Positions 24,513-33,029 of a stretch of DNA of 34,432 nucleotides are shown here, in pieces. The notes below the pieces were generated by a model. It made no database searches and had not been told where the DNA came from. It saw only the letters and a program-made list of their open reading frames with translations. The DNA is taken from contig CAAFQR010000173.1 in NCBI GenBank assembly GCA_900765165.1, positions 1-34,432 of the forward strand, written 5' to 3'. The stretch is from Veillonellaceae bacterium. GTDB lineage: Bacteria; Bacillota; Negativicutes; Veillonellales; Veillonellaceae. Both the position numbers and the translations under genes were made by a program. Positions within the stretch are counted from its first letter, which is position 1. Each line of letters starts with the position of its first letter.

Positions 24513-26609
24513 ATGAAGCACGACTTTACCAGTCATGAATTACATCTTCCGGAATTAACAATGCGCGGGATGCTCTTAGGTATTCTTATCACTATTATAT
24601 TCACCGCATCCAACGTATACTTGGGCTTAAAAGTAGGCTTGACCTTCTCCAGCTCCATTCCGGCCGCTGTAATCTCTATGGCAATTTTACGTTTTTTCAA
24701 AGATTCTAACGTTCTCGAAAATAACATGGTACAGACCCAGGCATCCGCTGCCGGCACCTTGTCCGCCGTTATTTTCGTATTACCGGGCCTTTTGATGCTC
24801 GGCTATTGGCAGGGATTCCCGTACGCTGAAACGCTCTTGCTCTGTGCCTGTGGCGGCGCGTTGGGCGTTCTTTTCACCATTCCGCTTCGTCGCGCCATGG
24901 TTGTAAACAGCGACTTGCCGTATCCGGAAGGCCGCGCTGCTGCGGAAATCTTGAAGGTTGGTAGCCACAACGGCGACGACGCTAGCGCAGCTGCCTCTAG
25001 CGGCAAAGGCATGAAAGAAATCGTATCCGGTGGCGTTTTAGCCGTTATCATCAGCCTTGCTGCTAACGGTTTCCACGTATTAGCCGGCGAAATGAGCTTC
25101 TGGCTCAATGTTGGCCGTGGTACGACGCAGTTCCCGCTTGGCTTCTCTACTGCACTTCTCGGTGCCGGTTACCTTATCGGTATCGCCAGTGGTGTAGCCA
25201 TCTTGGTTGGTATGATCATCGCTTGGGGCGGTTTCGTACCGTACTTGACCAACACCTTACCCATGGGCGACGCTAAATCCTTAAGCGCCTTCGCTATGGC
25301 TGTTTGGAAAGCAAAGGTTCGTTTCATCGGTGCCGGCTGTATCGGTATCGCCGCTATTTGGACCTTGCTCACCTTGATGAAACCGATCATCGAAGGTATG
25401 CGCATCTCCGTTCAGTCCATGAAAATGGATAATACCGAACGCGCTTTACATCGCATGGATACGGACATGAAACCGGCTACGGTTGGTCTCGTATTCTTGG
25501 CTATCATCGTAGGCCTTGTAATCTGCTTCTACTCCTTCGTAAGTGCAGTACCGATTAGTCCTGCATTGATGTGGACCCTCGTAGTTTGTGGCATCGTAAT
25601 CGCACTCTTAATCGGCTTCTTCGTAGCAGCTGCTTGCGGCTACATGGCCGGCTTGATTGGTACCTCTGCCAGCCCGATTTCCGGTATCGGCATCTTAGGT
25701 ATCATCATTTCTTCCTTGGTTGTTTTCGCCATCGCATCGGCTAACAACCTCTTCGCTACCCCGGCAGGCGTTAAATTCGCTACCGCTATGGCGTTGTTCA
25801 TGACCTCCGTTGTCGTATGTATCGCTGCTATTTCCAACGATAACTTACAGGACTTAAAAACCGGTCAGCTCGTTGGCGCTACGCCGTGGAAACAGCAGGT
25901 TGCGTTGTTAATCGGTTCCGTTGCCGGCGCCGTTGCCATCGCTCCGGTACTTAACCTCTTGTATCAGGCATACGGCTTCACCGGTGCTATGCCGCGTCCG
26001 GATATGGACCCCAGCGGTGCCTTGTCCGCTCCGCAGGCTACGTTGATGACCACCATCGCTCAAGGTATCTTCAGTTCTGACCTCGATTGGAACTACATCC
26101 TCATCGGCGTTGGCATCGGCATCATCTGCATCATCGTAAACTTGATCTTAAAGAGCACAACAGCTACTTTATCCTTACCGCCGCTCGCTATCGGCATGGG
26201 CATCTACTTGCCGCCATCCTTGGAAATGCCGCTCGTAATCGGCTCCGTTATTAGCTACTTCGTTGGCAAATACTTAGTAAAACGCGCTAAGGAACGCAGC
26301 GGTGAACTCGCTGACGCTGACGTTGAACAGTGTAACCGTCGCGGCGTCCTCTTCGCTTCCGGCATGATCGTAGGCGAAAGCTTGATGGGCGTTATCATCG
26401 CGGTTATCATCGTATTGTCCGTAACCTCCGGTGGTTCCGAAGATCCGCTTGGCATCGTTGGCAAGAGCTTCGCTGAAACCGCTGAATGGCTCGGCCTCAT
26501 CGTCTTCTTGGCTGTTATCGTTTACTTCATCCGCCTCGTAATCTCCACGAAATTCAATCGTGAAGAAGCGCTTGAAATCAAACGCATCAACGAAGAAGAA
26601 AACAAATAA
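24513..26609 (+). CDS. OPT-family oligopeptide transporter
   Basis: This 698-residue integral membrane protein has about 16 hydrophobic segments. The N-terminal region LTMRGMLLGILITIIFTASNVYLGLKVGLTFSSSIPAAVISM is the classic prokaryotic OPT opening, and the LPYPEGRAAAEIL and ASPISGIGILGIIISSL stretches are also typical (TIGR00733 type). The family moves oligopeptides, or in plants and fungi metal-chelator complexes, with protons; the bacterial substrate is unclear. I chose the ATG at 24513, with AAAGGAGG at 7 nt; the frame stays open upstream to 24438, through the promoter, and is not coding. It is monocistronic with a terminator at 26645-26689. Confidence 0.93.
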   Translation: MKHDFTSHELHLPELTMRGMLLGILITIIFTASNVYLGLKVGLTFSSSIPAAVISMAILRFFKDSNVLENNMVQTQASAAGTLSAVIFVLPGLLMLGYWQGFPYAETLLLCACGGALGVLFTIPLRRAMVVNSDLPYPEGRAAAEILKVGSHNGDDASAAASSGKGMKEIVSGGVLAVIISLAANGFHVLAGEMSFWLNVGRGTTQFPLGFSTALLGAGYLIGIASGVAILVGMIIAWGGFVPYLTNTLPMGDAKSLSAFAMAVWKAKVRFIGAGCIGIAAIWTLLTLMKPIIEGMRISVQSMKMDNTERALHRMDTDMKPATVGLVFLAIIVGLVICFYSFVSAVPISPALMWTLVVCGIVIALLIGFFVAAACGYMAGLIGTSASPISGIGILGIIISSLVVFAIASANNLFATPAGVKFATAMALFMTSVVVCIAAISNDNLQDLKTGQLVGATPWKQQVALLIGSVAGAVAIAPVLNLLYQAYGFTGAMPRPDMDPSGALSAPQATLMTTIAQGIFSSDLDWNYILIGVGIGIICIIVNLILKSTTATLSLPPLAIGMGIYLPPSLEMPLVIGSVISYFVGKYLVKRAKERSGELADADVEQCNRRGVLFASGMIVGESLMGVIIAVIIVLSVTSGGSEDPLGIVGKSFAETAEWLGLIVFLAVIVYFIRLVISTKFNREEALEIKRINEEENK

Positions 26610-26644
26610 TGCATACCAGTGACCGGCCCTGAGCCGTCACTAAA

Positions 26645-26689
26645 GACCGCACCTGTAGTCACCTAGACTGCACGGTGCGGTCCTTTTTT
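26645..26689 (+). terminator. Terminator of the OPT gene, inside the 3' end of the YolD-like gene
   Basis: GACCGCACC (26645-26653) pairs with GGTGCGGTC (26674-26682), followed by six T on the plus strand. The right arm lies within the last codons of the convergent YolD-like gene, whose stop is at 26659-26661. A second dyad, AGTGAC/GTCACT with inner GGC/GCC (26618-26641), may end the minus-strand transcript. Confidence 0.85.
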
Positions 26690-26856
26690 ATATCCTCCAG
26701 CGCATCAAAGGGCATAAACTGCGCCGCCCGTTGCGCCATGGACAGCCGATGCACCCGCGACGCCCGGTTATATGTCATAGGCACCAAATCGCCGTACCGC
26801 GCCACCACCTCGCGCACCACCAGCGATCGCCGCCCATCATCGATTACATACGTCAT
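26659..26856 (-). CDS. YolD-like small protein
   Basis: This 65-residue protein has the core SMAQRAAQFMPFDALEDI (about 39-56), the pattern of YolD-like proteins that accompany UmuC/UvrX-type Y-family polymerases in Firmicutes. GAGGAGG lies 5 nt before the ATG. It follows the polymerase gene by about 100 bp in the same direction, so it is probably cotranscribed. By analogy to YolD partners it may regulate or assist the polymerase (inference). Its final nine or so codons overlap the plus-strand OPT terminator hairpin. It is somewhat shorter than many YolD proteins. Confidence 0.75.
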   Translation of the reverse strand: MTYVIDDGRRSLVVREVVARYGDLVPMTYNRASRVHRLSMAQRAAQFMPFDALEDIKKDRTVQSR

Positions 26857-26957
26857 ACTAACCTCCTCTTCGTAGTGAAATAACCAGCCTCAACCGCCCT
26901 AAGCCTCGCATCGCGCCTTGGCCCCTCAGCCTCCAGCCAAATAACGCCTCGAAGCAC

Positions 26958-28592
26958 TTACGCCTTATGGCCGCCAATCTGACCGTGACGGCTTCGCATG
27001 GTCGCCTCTTCGCAAAGGCTGATGCCTCGTAAGATGGCATTCTTACCATAGCGCCCGCGGATAGCCAGCAACACCTCCTGGAGCCGTCGTTCTCGCTCTA
27101 TCTGTAGCTGCATCAGTGCCTGTGGCGTTACCGTTACACCGGCCGCCGTTAACGCTGCATAGCTATCGCTGCCATCGCCGCGCATGCGCACCGGCCCTAC
27201 ACGAGCAGCTTCTAAATTCAAAACACCCGGCGCCGGCTGTGCTTCTTCAGCCATGGCAAATAAATCCAACGACTCCGGCGGTAACGCCTTATCGGTACCA
27301 CCAATGTCCGTTAAGGTAATAGTAATCTTACGGACCAACAAATAGGGATTCACATTCGCTTCGTACAGCGAAGCGGCAGCATCCACAATAGTAGAAATAG
27401 CAATAGTCGGCGGCGAAAACCGATGACTACCTCGTGCCGACCGCGGCACCTTACGACCATAATGGTCAAGACGAATGGGGCCTTGGTACTCCGGCCCATC
27501 AAAATCATATTCCAGCGAATGCTTATCGTAGCCAATACGGATGGTGAGCCCACCAGCCACCTTACCGATTTGCGTCGCCTTTAGCGTAAGCTCCTCCGCC
27601 ATTTCCCGCAGGATAAGAAGTCCTTCCTTCACCGTGTAAGGCCGTGGTAACACCTGCCCCATAGACAGACTTTCCCGTTCCGGTCGGTACGCCTTAATAT
27701 CCTGTAAGGTACACGGCTCCCAGCCCCACGCATGGTCGATGAGAAGCTCCGCGTTAATGCCAAATAGCTTATACAACAAGCGGTCATTGTAGTACGCATC
27801 GGCAGGGCCAATAGAGCACCGTGCAATGTCTCCCATGGTATACATACTGTGAGAGCCTAAGCGCTTAGCGTACCCTGGCCCAACGCGCCAAAAATCCGTT
27901 ATGGGACGATGAGCCCACAGCAACCGGCGGTACATAAGCTCATCAAGGAAGGCCCAACGCATGCCCTTCTCATCCGGCGGCGAATGCTTCGCTTCAATAT
28001 CCATGGCCACCTTCGCCAAATACAAATTCGTGCCGATGCCGACGGTAGCCGTAATGCCCGTATCATCGTAGACGGCTTGCACCATCTTAAGGGCCAACTC
28101 TTCAGCGGTGATGGTGCCGCGGCGCACATAGGGCGTGGCGTCGATAAACACCTCGTCGACAGAGTAAATGTGCATATCGTCGGGCGACACAAAGCGCTGG
28201 TAAATCTCATTAATGCCTGCGCTATATTGTAAATACAACGCCATCCGCGGCGGTGCTGCTATATATGCCAGCGCACAGCGCGGATCCGTGCGAAGCCGAA
28301 TATCGTCATCTGTTTCATCGCTTAACTGCCCATACGGCGCAGCCCGACGCCGGTCCTCATTGATGCGCCGCACCTGCTGCACCACTTCAAATAACCGCGG
28401 CCGCCCGGGCACGCCATACGCCTTTAACGCCGGCGTTACCGCCAAACATATCGTCGACTCCGAACGCGCTGCATCAGCAACAACTAAGTGCGTTGTCAAC
28501 GGGTCACGACCGCGCTCCACGCACTCCACCGACGCGTAAAACGACTTCAAATCAATGGCTAAATAGACCTTATCTTCCTCATCTCGTCCCAT
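26958..28592 (-). CDS. Y-family DNA polymerase (UmuC/DinB-like)
   Basis: This 544-residue translesion polymerase has its catalytic carboxylates in AIDLKSFYASVEC (Asp14) and YSVDEVFID (Asp146-Glu147), which are typical of Y-family enzymes. Palm and finger regions (about 8-240), a thumb with helix-hairpin-helix (DFWRVGPGYAKRLGSHSMYTMGDIA, about 235-260) and a little-finger region follow. The C-terminal extension (about 440-544) is longer than in DinB, as in UmuC/UvrX proteins. I chose ATG 28592, with GAGGCGG 6 nt upstream; the frame extends to a TTG at 28628 without a ribosome-binding site. A clear promoter with an overlapping CAAACGTTTG palindrome lies upstream, consistent with damage control, though it is not a textbook LexA box. 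A YolD-like partner gene follows. Confidence 0.93.
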   Translation of the reverse strand: MGRDEEDKVYLAIDLKSFYASVECVERGRDPLTTHLVVADAARSESTICLAVTPALKAYGVPGRPRLFEVVQQVRRINEDRRRAAPYGQLSDETDDDIRLRTDPRCALAYIAAPPRMALYLQYSAGINEIYQRFVSPDDMHIYSVDEVFIDATPYVRRGTITAEELALKMVQAVYDDTGITATVGIGTNLYLAKVAMDIEAKHSPPDEKGMRWAFLDELMYRRLLWAHRPITDFWRVGPGYAKRLGSHSMYTMGDIARCSIGPADAYYNDRLLYKLFGINAELLIDHAWGWEPCTLQDIKAYRPERESLSMGQVLPRPYTVKEGLLILREMAEELTLKATQIGKVAGGLTIRIGYDKHSLEYDFDGPEYQGPIRLDHYGRKVPRSARGSHRFSPPTIAISTIVDAAASLYEANVNPYLLVRKITITLTDIGGTDKALPPESLDLFAMAEEAQPAPGVLNLEAARVGPVRMRGDGSDSYAALTAAGVTVTPQALMQLQIERERRLQEVLLAIRGRYGKNAILRGISLCEEATMRSRHGQIGGHKA

Positions 28593-28644
28593 AACACCGC
28601 CTCGTCTACTATCAGCTATACCTACCAAATCACTTTAAATTTAT

Positions 28645-28692
28645 CAAACGTTTGTATGTATATAGTATAGTTTATTTGTTCGATAATTTCAA
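28645..28692 (-). promoter_or_regulatory. Promoter and operator-like palindrome of the Y-family polymerase gene
   Basis: On the minus strand TTGAAA (28687-28692) and TATACT (28664-28669) are 17 bp apart. The palindrome CAAACGTTTG (28645-28654) lies just after the predicted start site. It is compatible with a repressor site (LexA-like or LacI-family-like), but identity is not established. Confidence 0.65.
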
Positions 28693-28758
28693 GAGGCGAT
28701 TTGCCACGACGACAAAACCGATGCTAAAGCGACGCCACCACAGCGGTAAATGGGCAAC

Positions 28759-28787
28759 AAAAAAAGCACTCCGAAGAGTGCTTTTTT
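28759..28787. terminator. Terminator after the Bax-inhibitor-1 gene
   Basis: GCACTC (28766-28771) and GAGTGC (28776-28781) with a CGAA tetraloop are flanked by seven A and six T, so termination can work in both directions. It lies 12 bp past the stop of the minus-strand gene. Confidence 0.92.
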
Positions 28788-28798
28788 GCATCAACCCC

Positions 28799-29497
28799 TT
28801 ACTTGCGGCCGAAGATGCGGAGCAAGGACAAGAACAGGTTGATGAAATCCAAGTACAGCGTCAAGGCGCCAACGAGCTCGATGCGGTCCAGCACCGTTTC
28901 GTCCTCTGCGGCGTACGCAATGAGATTGCGTTTAATGCGGTTCACGTCCACCATGGTGAATAACGTGAAGATAACAACGCCGAAGATGCCTAATACCAAG
29001 GACCATGTGCTACCCAGGTTGAAGAACATCATAGCCAACGCTACGAGGATCATGGCGAATAACGCCGCCATCAAGTACGACGACAACGCCGTAAGATCTC
29101 GTTTCACCACGTTCCCGATAATCGCAAAGGATACGAAGAACGCCAGCGTCCCGATGAACGCGTAGAACAGCGCATCCGTCCGATACGCCAGGCTAATGAC
29201 CGCGAAGGTCAGCCCGTTTAGGATTGAGTATATAAAGAACATCGCCTTTAGCGACGTTACGCTTGCACTCATCTGACGCATCGAGAATACGAACACTACG
29301 CCAAGCTCGATAAACAAAATCGGCGTATAGTAATGGGCCGCCATACGAAGCCAGCTCGGATTGAAGAACAGCGCCAGCATTGTGATCATCGTCGTGCTAA
29401 GTCCCCATACCATCCACAGCATGGAGCCACGCAACCGCCGAGCGACCATCCGTTCAACATCGACCTCACTCGTTTGCGGACGTACATAATACTCCAT
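28799..29497 (-). CDS. Bax inhibitor-1 / YccA-family membrane protein
   Basis: This 232-residue protein has seven hydrophobic segments after a short cytosolic N-terminus. The C-terminal region GALTLYLDFINLFLSLLRIFG is diagnostic of bacterial BI-1 (YccA/YetJ/YbhL) proteins. YetJ is a pH-sensitive calcium leak channel, and YccA modulates FtsH proteolysis; either role is possible here. The conserved Asp near TMVDVNRIKRN and the C-terminal Asp are present. The start at 29497 has AAGGAGGG at 6 nt; the frame stays open to 29524 without support. A consensus promoter lies at 29545-29573. Monocistronic. Confidence 0.9.
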   Translation of the reverse strand: MEYYVRPQTSEVDVERMVARRLRGSMLWMVWGLSTTMITMLALFFNPSWLRMAAHYYTPILFIELGVVFVFSMRQMSASVTSLKAMFFIYSILNGLTFAVISLAYRTDALFYAFIGTLAFFVSFAIIGNVVKRDLTALSSYLMAALFAMILVALAMMFFNLGSTWSLVLGIFGVVIFTLFTMVDVNRIKRNLIAYAAEDETVLDRIELVGALTLYLDFINLFLSLLRIFGRK

Positions 29498-29544
29498 AAT
29501 CGTCCCTCCTTCATGTGAAGACACTACAAACTGATTATATATCC

Positions 29545-29573
29545 ATTATAGGAGAATTCGATATAGTAGTCAA
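29545..29573 (-). promoter_or_regulatory. Consensus sigma-A-type promoter of the Bax-inhibitor-1 gene
   Basis: On the minus strand TTGACT (29568-29573), a 17-bp spacer and TATAAT (29545-29550) match consensus at 11 of 12 positions. The start codon lies about 48 bp downstream. Confidence 0.85.
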
Positions 29574-29637
29574 TTGAAAATTAATAATCACTCAATCCAG
29601 CCTCAGCGAAACGCCGTTCCTAGAACGGTCACGCCGC

Positions 29638-30492
29638 TTAATAATCCAACTGCGTGTTGCGCGCCAAGAAGTTATCCAACGTTTCCGGCTTCGTGTAGTC
29701 GAAGAACAAGCTCTTACCTGTTTCAAGGCCTGCAATGGCCTTCATATCGTCATCGGACAACACCACATCAAGACTTTCCAAATTCTGGCGAATGCGGTCC
29801 GGATTATTGGACTTCGCAATCACCGCAATGCCACGATTCATGAGCCAACGCAAGATAACCTGCGGCACCGTTACGCGATGCTCTTCGGCAATGCGCACCA
29901 ACGTCGGGTCATCCATAACGCCGTTATGACCACGACCGAGCGGTGCCCACGCCTGGGCCTGCACGCCAATAGATTCCATGAATGCTCGTTCCGTTTCCTG
30001 CTGATAATAAGGATTGATTTCAATCTGATTCAAGTGCGGCACCACGTCAGAGAACTTCGCCAAATCATTAAGGCGGTCCGGGATGAAATTGCTGACCCCA
30101 ATTGCCCGCACCGTGCCGGCCTTGTAGAACTCTTCCAACGCCCGATACGCGCCATAATAGTCATTGAACGGCTGGTGAATAAGCACCAAGTCCACATAGT
30201 CTGTTTGCAAGCGTTTCAAGGACCGTTCCACCGAATGACGAGCCTGTTCGTACGTGCATTCCGTGAACCACACCTTCGTAGTGATGAACAGCTGGTCACG
30301 AGGCACGCCGCACGTCTTCAGCGCCTGCCCTACTTCACCTTCATTGAGGTACGCCGCAGCCGTATCGAACAACCGATACCCGGCATCCACCGCCGCATGC
30401 AAAATACGCGTCGAATCCTCTTTATCAATCGCATAGGCCCCATAGCCCAGCTTCGGCATCTTAACTCCATTTGCCAACGTAACAAATTCCAT
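29638..30492 (-). CDS. Aldo/keto reductase
   Basis: This 284-residue cytosolic NADPH-dependent oxidoreductase has the (beta/alpha)8 fold. The catalytic tetrad is visible: Asp and Tyr in LFDTAAAYLNEGEVG (about 46-60), Lys in TTKVW (about 74), and His in VLIHQP (about 107). The cofactor-binding end has the IAKSNNPDRIRQN pattern. It resembles diketogulonate-reductase-like AKR5 members; the substrate cannot be named. The ATG at 30492 has AGAGGT at 6 nt, and the frame extends upstream to 30555 without support. A TATAAT on the minus strand (30566-30571) with a TGn extension is the likely -10. No terminator with a T run was found downstream; a short dyad CCGTTC/GAACGG (29614-29628) is present. Confidence 0.92.
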   Translation of the reverse strand: MEFVTLANGVKMPKLGYGAYAIDKEDSTRILHAAVDAGYRLFDTAAAYLNEGEVGQALKTCGVPRDQLFITTKVWFTECTYEQARHSVERSLKRLQTDYVDLVLIHQPFNDYYGAYRALEEFYKAGTVRAIGVSNFIPDRLNDLAKFSDVVPHLNQIEINPYYQQETERAFMESIGVQAQAWAPLGRGHNGVMDDPTLVRIAEEHRVTVPQVILRWLMNRGIAVIAKSNNPDRIRQNLESLDVVLSDDDMKAIAGLETGKSLFFDYTKPETLDNFLARNTQLDY

Positions 30493-30598
30493 AGTGACAC
30501 CTCTTTCTGTGTGAAACTCTCTGTGAAATAAAACCCCTGCTTTTACCTTAACCATCTACACAACTATTATAGCACTATTGGACTTGATTCATATATTA

Positions 30599-30627
30599 CA
30601 AAACGGTGCCACCATACAGTGACACCG
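30599..30627 (-). terminator. Probable terminator of the DUF1445 gene
   Basis: CGGTGCCAC (30604-30612) pairs with GTGACACCG (30619-30627), with one mismatch and a 6-nt loop. The minus strand continues with TTTT. It lies 90 bp past the stop. Confidence 0.65.
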
Positions 30628-30717
30628 CTTATAATTGAACCTAAATGCATAGGCCTGTGAAATAAACTGCCTTCATAGAAACTTTCTGCGTCAAGCACAG
30701 CCTAGCCCGAAGCTTAC

Positions 30718-31521
30718 CTAAAATACCGATACATCTGCGTCTTTTTTATCTAAGATTAACATATGCCCCGGCGCATGGGTTATCATAATCTCCGGCTTGC
30801 TTTCCATAGCAATGGACTGTGGCGTTACGCCACAAGCCCAGAACACCGGCACTTCGCCCGGTTTAATCTTAGACCGTTCGCCAAAATCCGGTTCATCAAT
30901 ATCGGCAATACCGATTTGCGACGGGTCACCAATATGGAGCGGAGCCCCATGAACGGACGGAAATCGCGCCGTAATCGTCACAGCACGCACTACATCCTGA
31001 TACGGAATAGGACGCATAGACACTACAGTACGACCATGAAAAATCCCCGCCGGCGTAGCCTGCATGTTCGTCAAATACATGGGCACATTGTGATGGTCCT
31101 GAATATGGCGGACCGGAATGCCCGCTTCGATCATCGCCGTTTCAAAGGAGAAGGAACAACCGATAACAAAGGCTACAAAATCCGGCTGCCAGTATTCCGT
31201 AATATCTGACGTTTCCTCTACTAGCTCACCATAGCGATACACGCGATACTTCGGCACATCGGTACGGATATCCGCGCCCGGTGCCGTCAGCTTCGGTTCA
31301 TAGGAACCTACATCGGTTACCTCTAACAGCGGACACGACTTCGGATTACGCTGAGCAAACAACAAGAAATCATAAGCCAACTTCTTCGGCAAAATTGCTA
31401 AATTCCCCTGCAAATGGCCTTGGCACATACCAGCCGTCGGCTCCTTAACAAGACCTGTACGAATCAAACGACGCACCTCATTCGGCGTCATCGTAGCTAA
31501 CTCGGATATACTGAAACTCAT
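30718..31521 (-). CDS. DUF1445 / putative hydro-lyase (YcsI, D-glutamate cyclase-like)
   Basis: This 267-residue cytosolic protein of the YcsI family has an N-terminal LIRTGLVKEPTAGMCQGHLQGNLAILP and PKSCPLLEVTDVGSYEP, then DFVAFVIGCSFSFETAMIEAGIPVRHI, MYLTNMQATPAGIFHG, MRPIP and the C-terminal VFWACGVTPQ and ITHAPGHMLI. Members are annotated as hydro-lyases, and the mammalian relative is D-glutamate cyclase; the bacterial reaction is mostly untested. I chose ATG 31521 with AGGAGG at 8 nt; a GTG nine bases upstream overlaps the Shine-Dalgarno. A promoter and a dyad lie at 31536-31594. Confidence 0.9.
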   Translation of the reverse strand: MSFSISELATMTPNEVRRLIRTGLVKEPTAGMCQGHLQGNLAILPKKLAYDFLLFAQRNPKSCPLLEVTDVGSYEPKLTAPGADIRTDVPKYRVYRYGELVEETSDITEYWQPDFVAFVIGCSFSFETAMIEAGIPVRHIQDHHNVPMYLTNMQATPAGIFHGRTVVSMRPIPYQDVVRAVTITARFPSVHGAPLHIGDPSQIGIADIDEPDFGERSKIKPGEVPVFWACGVTPQSIAMESKPEIMITHAPGHMLILDKKDADVSVF

Positions 31522-31535
31522 AGCCTCCACCTCCT

Positions 31536-31594
31536 ATGACAGTAGACATCTGTTCTTTGTCATAATTATACTACTAAAGTTTGAATATACCCAA
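31536..31594 (-). promoter_or_regulatory. Promoter and dyad of the DUF1445 gene
   Basis: On the minus strand TTGGGT (31589-31594) and TATAAT (31565-31570) are 18 bp apart. Immediately downstream is a dyad with outer arms ATGACA (31536-31541) and TGTCAT (31558-31563) and inner ACAG/CTGT, positioned to overlap the transcription start. Confidence 0.6.
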
Positions 31595-31618
31595 TATCGT
31601 TTATTGCTAAGAGGCATT

Positions 31619-32707
31619 CTATTTTTGTATAACGCGCCCATAGAACGCGGTCAATTTTTCCATGAACTGTGCCACGTATTTCGGTTCCCAGTACGTCTGG
31701 ATATGGGATGCGCCATCGGCCAAGAATAATTCCTTGTCATCAGCGCCCGTTGCTTTTTCGAAAGCGTCCTTGGTCATGTACAAGGTGTCCGCTTCGGAGC
31801 CGGCCATCATGAGCAACGGCTGGTCGATAAGCTGCATGTTGTCCGCAGCGTCAAAGATGAATAAATCCAAGTTGCTGCGCAAGGTGTATTTGAACGTGGA
31901 ATTCGGATGACGATGGGTCTTGCCATAGTACAAGTAACCTTCACGATAAAGCGGCGGCATTTTAGCCAAATCGGATTCCGGCACGTCCTGTTCTTCCATG
32001 CCCGGCGTACGGCTAAAGTCAGCACCAGCCGCTTCGGCAGCGCGCAACGCAGACGCTTCGGCCAATCGTTTACCCGTCGTATCCTTCAACGCGCCCAAGA
32101 AACCATCGCGGCGCACAATACCGGAGTTGAACATAGACAGCGTAGCTACAGCGCGCAAGCGTTTATCGGTCTGAGAAGCCTTCAGCGTGTAACCGCCGCC
32201 ACCGCAAATGCCAAGCGCACCGATGCGGTCGCCGTCAACGCCGGGGAACTGGGCAATAATGTCCGCCATGCCATGAATGTCTTCGGTGCGGAACGCCGGA
32301 TGATCCAAATTGCGCGGCAAACCACCGCTAGCCCCCTGGAATGACGCATCAGCGGCAATCGTCACATAACCGGCTTCGGCTAATTTCTGAGCGTACAAGC
32401 CAGCCACCTGTTCCTTAACGCCGCCATTCGGATGCGCCACCACGATTGCTGCGTATTTCTTAGAAGCCTTTTCATCATAGCCAGCCGGCGTGTAAATATT
32501 AGCGGCTACAAAATTGCCGTTCAAGCGATACATAACCGGATGAATCTGCACCTGACCTGATACATTTTCCGTGATGGCTCCTTCATACACCAAGCTAAAC
32601 GGATTATCGTTGAAACTCTTAATAGCCGGTGCGGCCTGTAATTCGGAAGCGCCGGTAAACTGAATCTGCTGTTCATCCTGTGGAACTGTGTAAGCTGTTA
32701 ATTTCAT
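31619..32707 (-). CDS. Alpha/beta hydrolase with cysteine nucleophile (dienelactone-hydrolase-like)
   Basis: This 362-residue protein without a signal peptide has an alpha/beta-hydrolase core. AHPNGGVKEQ (91-100) resembles the oxyanion loop, and the nucleophile elbow reads G-I-C-G-G, putting Cys168 where most relatives have Ser. Likely triad partners are Asp307 in GSEADTLYM and His335 in DGASHIQ. Cys nucleophiles occur in dienelactone hydrolases, but the N-terminal extension and overall length are closer to YcjY-type hydrolases. The substrate is unknown. The ATG at 32707 has GGGAGG at 5 nt; the open frame to 32842 is upstream leader. A dyad AAACGT-N7-ACGTTT lies at 32785-32803. Confidence 0.82.
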   Translation of the reverse strand: MKLTAYTVPQDEQQIQFTGASELQAAPAIKSFNDNPFSLVYEGAITENVSGQVQIHPVMYRLNGNFVAANIYTPAGYDEKASKKYAAIVVAHPNGGVKEQVAGLYAQKLAEAGYVTIAADASFQGASGGLPRNLDHPAFRTEDIHGMADIIAQFPGVDGDRIGALGICGGGGYTLKASQTDKRLRAVATLSMFNSGIVRRDGFLGALKDTTGKRLAEASALRAAEAAGADFSRTPGMEEQDVPESDLAKMPPLYREGYLYYGKTHRHPNSTFKYTLRSNLDLFIFDAADNMQLIDQPLLMMAGSEADTLYMTKDAFEKATGADDKELFLADGASHIQTYWEPKYVAQFMEKLTAFYGRVIQK

Positions 32708-33029
32708 AATGTCCTCCCAATCTGCGCCGTCTGGCGCGTTCTTTACTGTATTAACTATTCTAAGTGTAAGATTTCTTGTATTAGAAACGTCTATATCACG
32801 TTTACAACCATAGTCTAGCAGTCGGTAGCAACTCACGGTCAAGAGAAAATTTTAAAAATTTTTCCTGAAATGACAAACCTCATCCGCCGTTCTACATTAT
32901 GTAAATATTTACATATTTTCTTAGAGCGACTATAATAAACATGTAACCAAGAACCGGTTCTGAAGATTATTGGCGACTTCTTTGACGCCCATCTTAAATA
33001 GCCATTGTGAAATAAGGAGCAACATACAT
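32708..33029. other. Divergent intergenic region between the two hydrolase genes
   Basis: For the minus-strand gene it holds the dyad AAACGT/ACGTTT (32785-32803) and a possible TTGACC -35. For the plus-strand gene it holds a strong promoter with an 18-bp palindrome (32898-32936). No gene is seen. Confidence 0.6.
32898..32936 (+). promoter_or_regulatory. Promoter with 18-bp palindromic operator upstream of the secreted esterase
   Basis: TTTACA (32908-32913), a 17-bp spacer and TATAAT (32931-32936) match consensus at 11 of 12 positions. A perfect palindrome TATGTAAATATTTACATA (32898-32915) covers the -35 box, the position expected for a repressor site. Confidence 0.75.

Noticed and set aside
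29878..30531. 217-codon plus-strand open frame opposite the aldo/keto reductase gene
   Set aside because: The minus-strand reductase shows a complete catalytic tetrad; the opposite frame has no ribosome-binding site or known motif.
32708..32842. 45-residue extension of the Cys-type hydrolase
   Set aside because: No ribosome-binding site and poor family fit; ATG 32707 follows GGGAGG.
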